Assembly: GCA_965151315.1 (NCBI GenBank)
Contig: CBCTZG010000064.1
Span: forward strand, 1 to 15,947
Length of the DNA stretch: 15,947 nt
Source of the DNA: Avimonoglobus sp965151315
GTDB lineage: Bacteria > Bacillota > Clostridia > UBA1381
Direction of reading: 5' to 3'
In this document: positions 1-5,437 of the stretch, piece by piece
How positions within the stretch are numbered: the first letter of the stretch is position 1
Layout of the letters: every line of letters begins with the position of its first letter
The notes under the pieces: model-generated
Told to the model about the DNA's origin: nothing
What the model saw: the letters and a program-made list of their open reading frames with translations, nothing else
The model's database searches: none
Made by a program: the position numbers and the translations under genes

Positions 1-63
1 AAAAATTTTTCTTGCTTTTTTTCAAAAAACTCTTGACTTTCTTAGCTGGCCTATTCCGTAAAA

Positions 64-142
64 GTTAGTTTTTCCCCTATATATAAGGAGTGCAGAAAAC
101 GCCTTTTCAGCAACCCGTTTTTGAAAAAAGCATATGAAAATT
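64..142 (-). repeat. Diverged inverted copy of the ICE sigma-gene leader
   Basis: Read on the minus strand, this stretch matches the leader of the sigma-factor gene at 15129-15204. Shared blocks are GGGTTGC, then an A/T-rich dyad, TGCACTCCTTA, and GGGAAAAAC. The dyad (TGC-x-AAAA near the left arm, TTTT-(x)-GCA at the right) is kept although its central bases differ between copies, which hints at a conserved hairpin or protein site. No ribosome site or start codon follows within positions 1-63 on the minus strand, so any gene it once served lies outside the window or is lost. The alignment was done by eye. Confidence 0.6.
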
Positions 143-173
143 CTGTCGTACTGAAAACCTCCAAAATCCGCCA

Positions 174-185
174 CAGGTATACCTG
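174..185. promoter_or_regulatory. 12-bp perfect palindrome upstream of antitoxin promoter
   Basis: CAGGTATACCTG is a perfect inverted repeat, 18 bases upstream of the -35 hexamer at 204-209. It sits where an upstream operator could lie. Which protein binds it is unknown. The RHH antitoxin encoded just downstream is one candidate, since RelB-type proteins bind palindromes at their own promoter. Confidence 0.35.
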
Positions 186-203
186 GCAAACAATGATTTT
201 GTA

Positions 204-232
204 TTGACAACGTACATATTTTGTGTTACAAT
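204..232 (+). promoter_or_regulatory. Strong sigma-70-type promoter for antitoxin/LuxR operon
   Basis: TTGACA (204-209), a 17-base spacer and TACAAT (227-232), with TG at 224-225 giving an extended -10. This is nearly consensus. Two short TTGT...ACAA inverted repeats (199-210 and 221-231) overlap the -35 and -10 elements and could be operators for an autoregulating antitoxin. Transcription would start about 18 bases before the antitoxin ATG. No separate promoter was seen before the LuxR-type gene, so it may also depend on this one. Confidence 0.8.
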
Positions 233-256
233 ATAATATATTAAGAGTGAAAGGAA

Positions 257-541
257 ATGGGTACAGTGGCGACAACGAATATAAGTATCCGCATGGATAC
301 GGAATTAAAGAAACAGGCGGAATCCATGTTTGCAGAGATGGGACTGAACATGACCACTGCAATGAATATATTTTTGCGTCAGGTTGTGCGTCAGGGTAAA
401 ATTCCTTTTGAAATCGCAACCGACATACCCAATGCCGAAATGCTTGAAACTATGAAAGAAATGAATGATACCATACATGATAGCATCCCTGCGGAAAAAT
501 TTACAGACACAAAGGAACTGCGTGAGGGTTTGGATTCATGA
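257..541 (+). CDS. RelB/DinJ-family type II antitoxin, apparently orphan
   Basis: A 94-residue protein. Its N-terminal half (about residues 7-53) matches the ribbon-helix-helix region of RelB/DinJ antitoxins: the strand NISIRMD, then a first helix and the segment MGLNMTTAMNIFLRQVV, ending in KIPFEI. In this family the N-terminal domain binds operator DNA as a dimer, and the C-terminal tail (here about 60-94) wraps and blocks a RelE/YafQ-type ribonuclease toxin. The start follows GAAAGGA at a suitable distance and lies just behind a near-consensus promoter. The toxin gene normally overlapping the antitoxin stop is missing: the ATG at 538-540 opens only a 10-codon frame ending at 570, and a LuxR-type regulator begins at 583. 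The gene is thus either a remnant or an antitoxin kept as a repressor. Family assignment is confident; function in this setting is inferred. Confidence 0.85.
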   Translation: MGTVATTNISIRMDTELKKQAESMFAEMGLNMTTAMNIFLRQVVRQGKIPFEIATDIPNAEMLETMKEMNDTIHDSIPAEKFTDTKELREGLDS

Positions 542-582
542 AAGACATAATGAAAATGAAAAATACATAGAAAGGCATAAAC

Positions 583-2052
583 GTGATGATAGATGAACTG
601 AGGAAACGGACAACGGTAAGCGCCATCCTTTTAATTGGCCTGTTTACCTTTATCTTTTTAGGCGCGGAATACTTGTATGTAAATATGATTGCGCTGACCG
701 CGGAGGCGAGAAAGGCCGTAAACGCGCAAAACTATGCGCTGGGCGTAAGCGTAGCCGGTTTTTTACTGTATCCGGCGCTGAGCCGCCTTGTAAAAAGACA
801 GTATCAGGGTATCATTACCCTGGCATTAGCGCTGGCAGCGATTGTGTGTATATTCGTTATGCAGCAGCATTTATCCTATGCGGCAATTCTCATATCCGGC
901 ATGGTGCTGTTTTTTGTCCTTGGCTTTTTTGGCAGCGCGGTCCACAGCATAGCGGCGCGCATTGTTCGGGCAAGCGCGGCGCTGGCGCGGATTGTCGGGA
1001 TAGCCTATGCCCTGGGGATTTTGCTGCAATTTTTAAACAACAACCTGGTCAATGTCGAAACCGCAGAAGCGGGTTTTCTATCCGCTTTTTTAGCCATGCT
1101 GTGCGTCTTAATGCTGTGGACACAGCAGCGGTACTTAAAGCATGTGAAAGAAACGGAACCGGAAAGCAGCGGGCAAAATGAGGAGGCGGCCATGTCCCGG
1201 AAAAAGCTGTCGGCAGGGCTTTTGCTGGCGTTGCTTGTCGCGCTGATGGCCTGCGTATTCAGCACATTGGACAACGCGGTAACACTCCCTCACGCGTCGG
1301 GACACGCGGACGTCGGGCAATGGCCAAGGATCCTCCTGGCTGTTAGCGGGCTTATGGCAGGGTTTTTGTTTGATATACGGAAAAGAAAGTTTATGAACCT
1401 CATCATGTACTGTGTGATGATGCTGTCCACGTTGTGTGTTGCGGTAATATGGCTGGGAGACCCGTTCCTGATCGGGCTTGTGGTGTTTTACCTGACTGCC
1501 GGTTTTTTCGCGGTATACTTTACCACCAGCTTTATGGAGCTGTCATTGCATATGCGGTTTCCAGCGCTGTGGGCAGGTCTTGGCCGCGCGGTTAACAATC
1601 TCAGCGCCGTCCTGGTTACAAGCGGTTCGGTTACGCTGCTGTTTGCAGGCGGCGGTATTATCACAATCCTGCTTGTGCTGCTCTTGTTCGCGGCGGTTAT
1701 GGTTGTAATGGCCGCGTATGCCGCGCAAATGCGGGAGATTACCAGGATGAACGATGCGCAGCGCAGAGAGGCAGACAAGTTTTCAAAATTTACACAGGTT
1801 TTCTCCCTGACGCCGCGTGAGAAGGAGGTTTTTCAGCAGCTGCTTGCCGAGCCAAACGAAAACCTCCAGGTAATCTCGGAACAATTGGCGATTTCCAGGA
1901 CGGCTTTATATAAACATATCCGCAGCCTGAACGACAAGACGCAGACAGGAACCCGGCTGGATTTAACGCAATTTTATTATCAATGGGGCGAACGAAATAC
2001 AATCAAAGGACCTATTGGCCAGCCCTTTAAAACGGAAACGGAAAATTTGTAA
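583..2052 (+). CDS. Membrane-embedded LuxR-type transcriptional regulator
   Basis: A protein of 489 residues. The first 380 or so are very hydrophobic, with about 12 likely membrane helices (roughly 13-33, 50-67, 75-93, 99-119, 135-152, 163-179, 210-228, 247-264, 270-290, 296-312, 334-356, 358-380), and a charged loop at 180-208 between two halves as in MFS transporters. After a polar linker (382-403), residues 405-466 form a LuxR/FixJ helix-turn-helix: SLTPREKEVFQQLL, then the recognition segment ISEQLAISRTALYKHIRSL. Many Clostridia and Eggerthella relatives have such MFS-like LuxR regulators; their signals are mostly unknown. I infer that the membrane part senses a ligand or envelope state. 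Start is GTG 583 or ATG 586; AGAAAGG at 569-575 suits both. The gene follows the antitoxin by 41 bases, probably in one transcript, and ends at its own terminator. Its most obvious target is the dyad array at 2281-2398. Confidence 0.85.
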   Translation: MMIDELRKRTTVSAILLIGLFTFIFLGAEYLYVNMIALTAEARKAVNAQNYALGVSVAGFLLYPALSRLVKRQYQGIITLALALAAIVCIFVMQQHLSYAAILISGMVLFFVLGFFGSAVHSIAARIVRASAALARIVGIAYALGILLQFLNNNLVNVETAEAGFLSAFLAMLCVLMLWTQQRYLKHVKETEPESSGQNEEAAMSRKKLSAGLLLALLVALMACVFSTLDNAVTLPHASGHADVGQWPRILLAVSGLMAGFLFDIRKRKFMNLIMYCVMMLSTLCVAVIWLGDPFLIGLVVFYLTAGFFAVYFTTSFMELSLHMRFPALWAGLGRAVNNLSAVLVTSGSVTLLFAGGGIITILLVLLLFAAVMVVMAAYAAQMREITRMNDAQRREADKFSKFTQVFSLTPREKEVFQQLLAEPNENLQVISEQLAISRTALYKHIRSLNDKTQTGTRLDLTQFYYQWGERNTIKGPIGQPFKTETENL

Positions 2053-2169
2053 GTATATTTCTCCTCCCTTCTTAAATGGCGTTTGTCTTTTTCTGTGCTA
2101 TTTTAAAAATATCGTGCGGATTTTACATCTTAAAAACAAAAACATAATCCATTGATTCTTTGAAATGGA

Positions 2170-2197
2170 AAGCGAGGCGTTTGCCCCGCTTTTTTTA
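2170..2197 (+). terminator. Intrinsic terminator of the antitoxin/LuxR transcript
   Basis: The stem AAGCGAGGC (2170-2178) pairs with GCCCCGCTT (2183-2191) around a GTTT loop, with one mismatch, and runs into seven T residues. It lies about 117 bases past the LuxR stop; I see nothing else in 2053-2160. It separates the regulator transcript from the dyad array and promoter downstream. Confidence 0.8.
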
Positions 2198-2280
2198 TTG
2201 CTTTTTTCATATGCAAATATATGTTCGTAAAAACAGCCTCAAAATATCAAATAATAGAAAAAAATACATGAAAAATAGGG

Positions 2281-2398
2281 GGTTTACAAATGTTAACCCC
2301 TCCAAAACAGGCCAGAGTTTACATTTGATAACCCCAAAATGGCCGGGGGTTTACAAAATTCAACCCTGAAAAACAAAAAAATGTACGTTTGTAAACTT
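2281..2398 (+). promoter_or_regulatory. Array of four spaced 18-bp dyads (candidate LuxR-type operators)
   Basis: Three direct copies and one inverted copy share GTTTACA: 2281-2298 (GGTTTACAAATGTTAACC), 2316-2333, 2348-2365, and 2381-2398 read on the minus strand. Site 1 is an imperfect palindrome of form GGTTnACA..TGTnAACC, with 7 of 9 positions matching between half sites. Sites 2 and 3 keep the outer GTT...AACC. Centres are 35, 32 and 33 bases apart, close to three helical turns, so all would lie on one DNA face. Short AAAA-GGCC segments recur between the first copies. The size and symmetry fit dimeric LuxR-type operators, but the binding protein is inferred from adjacency only. The array occupies much of the 495-base gap between LuxR and the next gene. 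Confidence 0.65.
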
Positions 2399-2416
2399 AT
2401 ATTTTTTTCAGGACTA

Positions 2417-2425
2417 TGCTATATT
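2417..2425 (+). promoter_or_regulatory. Extended -10 promoter lacking a good -35
   Basis: TG-C-TATATT forms an extended -10 element. No recognisable -35 lies 16-18 bases upstream, as is common for activator-dependent promoters. With a start near 2432 (assumed, about 7 bases past the -10), the nearest dyad (2381-2398) would be centred near -42.5, the classic position of a LuxR-type activator. It would drive the operon starting at 2548 with a leader of about 115 bases, in which I see no clear structure. Confidence 0.5.
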
Positions 2426-2547
2426 TTTTTCAGAGACCGACAGTTGTTTGGAGGGAAATAAAAAAATCTGCAACATTAACAGGATGGACTCAAATGGGGA
2501 TGCTCTGCCGGGCATTCAAAAAATAATTGTAAGAAGGAGGCAGAAAA

Positions 2548-2901
2548 ATGGAAGTAATGGAAAGGATGCTCCCGTATGCAAAAAAAAATGTCCAGCTTGC
2601 CGTATATGACATGCTGGATCAGATGGAGGCAGAATACGGCGATGGCGAGGCGAAGGACGTGATTGCGGAGGCAAACATTTACGGCAATGTAAGCAAGTTT
2701 TCTATCACAGTGAAAGAGGGCGGTTGCGGAACCATTATGACGCTCGCTATGCTTGCGCCATGCTGCGGACTGTCCATTCCCGGACAGCAGCGTGCTTTGA
2801 CCGCCGTGGCTGACCGGATCACCCAGCATCTAGAAAACGTGTTGGTGATGAAGGGCGTCCGGTTCCAGCCGCCGGAAGATACAGGCGCGGCGGCACAGTA
2901 A
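2548..2901 (+). CDS. Small protein of unknown function, first gene of array-driven operon
   Basis: A 117-residue protein I do not recognise. AAGGAGG at 2534-2540, 7 bases before the ATG, fixes the start. It has no signal peptide or membrane segment, so it is probably cytoplasmic. The N-terminal half is acidic and likely helical (residues 1-42). A strand-like part follows (KFSITVKEGGCGTIMTLAML), then PCCGLSIPGQQ and a long helix (about 82-102). Cysteines 60, 72 and 73 flank that central hydrophobic strand and could bind a metal or form a redox pair, but this is speculation. It is the first gene after the dyad array and lies 44 bases before a lipoprotein gene with a good ribosome site, so it is probably co-transcribed with the lipoprotein and SLH-CAP genes. 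A role in controlling or assisting those exported products is possible but not shown. Confidence 0.75.
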   Translation: MEVMERMLPYAKKNVQLAVYDMLDQMEAEYGDGEAKDVIAEANIYGNVSKFSITVKEGGCGTIMTLAMLAPCCGLSIPGQQRALTAVADRITQHLENVLVMKGVRFQPPEDTGAAAQ

Positions 2902-2910
2902 GCTGTGCCG
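2891..2910 (+). other. Perfect 8-bp hairpin over the stop codon
   Basis: CGGCACAG (2891-2898) and CTGTGCCG (2903-2910) are exact complements around a TAAG loop that contains the stop codon of the upstream gene. No T-run follows, so it is not a standard terminator. It could stabilise mRNA ends, slow ribosomes at the stop, or set the ratio between the unknown protein and the lipoprotein downstream. Confidence 0.5.
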
Positions 2911-2945
2911 AATATACTTGCCATACGGAAGGAGGCCGACGGCCT

Positions 2946-4082
2946 ATGCAAATCAAATGCAAGCGGCGCTTGCCAGTGGTGTTATCCGTTACCCTGCTGG
3001 CAGCAGTCCTTTCCGCCTGCGGCGTTAAAGCGCCGCCCGTGCAAACCGGGATGCCGGTTCAGACGCCGGACAGCGGAAACGTTACCATTACCAAAACCAA
3101 AGCAAAAGCAACCGAGACAGAGTTGTACAGCGCGCCGGACGGTTCGTTCAGCATGCAAATCCCGGCCGGCTGGTCGGTATCCAGCGGAGGCACCGGGATG
3201 TATCACAGTATCCGCGTAACCGACCCGGAGGAGCCGCTGAACCAGATGTTCGTTTTGCTGAAAGCGGACGCCCTGCTGCACAGCCAGGCGGGGAAGGAGG
3301 CGTGGCAGTACACTTATGCAGCGGGCAACAGCCAGGCGTACCTATTTACCCTTGCGCCGGTATTGGCGCAGCCGTCCACTGAAAATTTCTATAAGCTGTT
3401 CCCCCAGTATGCGGACTTTGCCGTGCAGGCAGAACCAGGCTACGCGGGCTACACCTTCCCACGGTTTGAGGATTTCACTGTTACCGAGCGTTTCCCGTCT
3501 GCGGGCAATTTCGGGCAGGCGGCGCTGGGCGACGAGCTGCTCCGCGCCACCTTCACAGAGGATGGCAGGGAAGGCGAAGGGATGTTCGCCGCCACGGTGG
3601 TAGATTTCGGACCGGTTCAGATTGCCGCGGGCGCTCCGTCGGGCTATCAGATCCCCAGCGCGGACGGCGGCTATTATATGGCGTACAATATCATGGCGGT
3701 CACCGCTGCAAAGGATACGCTGATTGAGTGGGAAGACGTGCTGACCCAATGCATGGGGACGCTGGAATACTCCCAGGCTTATGTGCAAAGCGTGCAGCAG
3801 GCGGGGCAGGAGCAGGTGGCGCAGGCGATGCAGTTCAGCGCCAACGGCAATGCTGTTTTGGACGGCATCATGTCCTCCTGGGAAGCGCGCAGCACCAGCC
3901 AGGATATTATCAGCCAGAAGCAGAGTGACGCCACGTTGGGATATGAACGGGTTTACGATACTCAAACCGGCGAAATCTACCGGGCGGAAAACGGCTGGAG
4001 CGATACCTACCAGGGCGGGCGCTACGAGCCTGTAACCGACGACAGTATGTATACAGAGCCAATTTCCGGCTATATTGAATAG
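2946..4082 (+). CDS. Secreted lipoprotein with PsbP/Mog1-like and unknown C-terminal region
   Basis: A 378-residue lipoprotein. A basic start, a hydrophobic core and lipobox VLSAC-G predict lipidation at Cys25, anchoring it on the outer face of the membrane. AAGGAGG at 2929-2935 supports this start. Residues 26-58 are a Thr/Lys/Pro linker. Residues 60-275 open with YSAPDGSFSMQIPAGWSV, the signature opening strand of PsbP/Mog1-like alpha/beta/alpha folds, which are common in Gram-positive lipoproteins without known enzymatic activity. A Gln/Ala-rich helix follows (about 276-298). The C-terminal part (about 299-378) contains SWEARSTSQDIISQKQSDA and GYERVYDTQTGEIYRA, which I recall only as a recurrent uncharacterised segment of clostridial secreted proteins. 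The gene is the second of three in its operon, 29 bases before the SLH-CAP gene, so the two may work together at the wall. The fold assignment is by pattern only. Confidence 0.75.
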   Translation: MQIKCKRRLPVVLSVTLLAAVLSACGVKAPPVQTGMPVQTPDSGNVTITKTKAKATETELYSAPDGSFSMQIPAGWSVSSGGTGMYHSIRVTDPEEPLNQMFVLLKADALLHSQAGKEAWQYTYAAGNSQAYLFTLAPVLAQPSTENFYKLFPQYADFAVQAEPGYAGYTFPRFEDFTVTERFPSAGNFGQAALGDELLRATFTEDGREGEGMFAATVVDFGPVQIAAGAPSGYQIPSADGGYYMAYNIMAVTAAKDTLIEWEDVLTQCMGTLEYSQAYVQSVQQAGQEQVAQAMQFSANGNAVLDGIMSSWEARSTSQDIISQKQSDATLGYERVYDTQTGEIYRAENGWSDTYQGGRYEPVTDDSMYTEPISGYIE

Positions 4083-4111
4083 GATAAAATCCTGGACAGG
4101 AGGGATTCCAT

Positions 4112-5116
4112 ATGAAGATACATAGCAAATTGCTTGCTGCTTTCCTTGCGCTGCTCCTGGCCGCGCTGCCCCTGCAGGTATTCGCATTCAGCGATACTGC
4201 CGGGCATTGGGCGGAGGCGGATATCAGCACCATGACAGAGAAAGGATACCTAAGCGGCTACCCAGATGGGACGTTCCAGCCGGATAAAACCATCAGCCGC
4301 GCGGAATTTATGAAAATCATTACCGCCGTATACGGGCTGGTGGAAAGCGGCGATTCGTACCTTTTATGGGCGGACGTTGCCCCGTCGGCGTGGTATGCGC
4401 CCTACACCGGCTCCGGGCTTTTGATGCCGCTGTACCAGGGGCTCTACCTGTACCCGGAGGAGCCTTTGACCAGACGGGACGCGGCGCATGCCATCCTGCC
4501 GATACACGGCATTGTGTGGGATGGGTATTCCGGCGCTTCGGCGCAGGGCATGGCGGACTATGCAGAATATCAAGACGACCCGGCGATGTGCAGCATGATT
4601 TCCGCCGCGATAGACAACAACATTATGCTGGGCAAGGACACGGGTTTTGCGCCCTTTGATTACTTGACACGGGCGGAGCTTTGTACGCTTTTGCGCCGCC
4701 TCGACGGGCGGACGACTGACACGGAGAATTTGAACGGCATCATAAATGGGATTTTAACCGATGTGCTCGCGCAGGCGGGCAGCGCGCCCCCTGCCGGAGT
4801 ACTGGGGGAAGTAACCGGATACAGCGGGGAATACGAAAAAGCCATTTTTGACATGGTAAACCAGGTGCGCGCCGAGAACGGCCTTGCCGCCCTTGCATGG
4901 CCGGACGGCCGCGCGGACGCGGCGGGCGTTTCCTATTATATGATCAGCGAGAATATCTCGGCCGGGGACGCGGCGCCGGAGGTTATTATGGACGGCTGGA
5001 TGAACTCGCCGGGGCACCAGTTTAATATTCTGGATCCGGAGGCAACGCGCCTGGGCGTAGGCGTCGCGTTGGGCGGCGAGCTGGGCGCTTACTGGACGCA
5101 GTGCTTTGCCGGGTAA
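4112..5116 (+). CDS. SLH-domain surface protein with shortened CAP domain
   Basis: Protein of 334 residues with signal peptide 1-25 (cleavage after VFA). AGGAGG at 4098-4103 fixes the start. Three SLH domains follow: 26-77 (FSDTAGHWAEADI, then GYPDGTFQPDKTISRAEF), a diverged second at 85-135, and 147-198 ending LTRAELCTLLRRL. SLH domains hold proteins to pyruvylated wall polymers. Residues 238-334 are a CAP (SCP/PR-1) domain: FDMVNQVRAENGLAALAW, SENISAG, WMNSPGHQFNIL and a final WTQCFAG. Between LAW (261-263) and PDGR (264-267) about two dozen residues usual in bacterial CAP domains are missing, including the first His of the conserved cavity (normally FSHTRPDGR). Glu280 and His302, the other recognisable cavity residues, remain. 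The protein is probably a wall-bound CAP relative with altered or lost metal binding. It ends the first surface operon; no clear terminator follows it. Confidence 0.85.
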   Translation: MKIHSKLLAAFLALLLAALPLQVFAFSDTAGHWAEADISTMTEKGYLSGYPDGTFQPDKTISRAEFMKIITAVYGLVESGDSYLLWADVAPSAWYAPYTGSGLLMPLYQGLYLYPEEPLTRRDAAHAILPIHGIVWDGYSGASAQGMADYAEYQDDPAMCSMISAAIDNNIMLGKDTGFAPFDYLTRAELCTLLRRLDGRTTDTENLNGIINGILTDVLAQAGSAPPAGVLGEVTGYSGEYEKAIFDMVNQVRAENGLAALAWPDGRADAAGVSYYMISENISAGDAAPEVIMDGWMNSPGHQFNILDPEATRLGVGVALGGELGAYWTQCFAG

Positions 5117-5437
5117 TTACAGAAGATGCGAAAAAGAAAGTATGAAAAATATATGACCCCTTAGAGAAGCCGCCCGTCTCTTCGGCATAACTCGCCGCCT
5201 TATGGCCCGGTTTGCCGCTGGCAAACCACCCGCTTTTATCGGCGGTTCCTCATCCTCCCAAAATGCGCGTTTTATTGGCGCTTTCCGGGAACCCTGATTT
5301 GGCGGTATTCTCTTAAAATAGGGCAAGCGGCGGGCATATTCCCCGCTTCAGGGGCTTTAACGAACAGATGTTGTTTTCTACACTTGAAACTTTTTCTACG
5401 TAAGCGTTATAACCTAACAAATAAAGGAGGTTGAAAA
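5117..5437. other. Intergenic region, GC-rich and hairpin-rich
   Basis: A 321-base gap between the two surface operons. Positions about 5165-5330 are GC-rich with several inverted repeats. The clearest is the perfect hairpin GGTTTGCC-GCT-GGCAAACC at 5209-5227. Others are imperfect: around 5255-5285 (GCGC...GCGC) and 5325-5350 (AAGCGGCGGG with CCCCGCTT). None ends in a T-run. No gene with a ribosome site was found; a minus-strand open frame across 5117-5326 has low-complexity, basic composition and no ribosome site. This could be a structured RNA, an intergenic repeat or a decayed gene. The last 60 bases hold the next operon's promoter. Confidence 0.5.
5384..5413 (+). promoter_or_regulatory. 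Promoter for the four-gene surface-protein operon
   Basis: TTGAAA (5384-5389) and TATAAC (5408-5413) are separated by 18 bases. Transcription would start near 5420, leaving a very short leader before AAAGGAGG (5423-5430) and the ATG at 5438. None of the GTTTACA dyads seen at 2281-2398 is evident here, so this operon may be controlled differently from the first. Confidence 0.6.

Noticed and set aside
538..570. Ten-codon frame overlapping the antitoxin stop as a toxin
   Set aside because: Too short and without any RelE/YafQ similarity; at most a remnant start.
2281..2398. CRISPR array
   Set aside because: Repeats are degenerate, about 18-20 bases, with gaps of only 12-17 bases, one copy is inverted, and no cas gene is present.
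2494..2526. Ten-codon leader peptide before the unknown protein gene
   Set aside because: No good ribosome site, no regulatory codon run and no terminator/antiterminator pair.
3342..4187. 281-codon minus-strand open frame
   Set aside because: Lies opposite the lipoprotein gene, which has lipobox, ribosome site and operon context; a GC-rich shadow.
5117..5326. Minus-strand 69-codon frame in the intergenic gap
   Set aside because: No ribosome site, no recognisable domain, stop-free mainly because of GC content.
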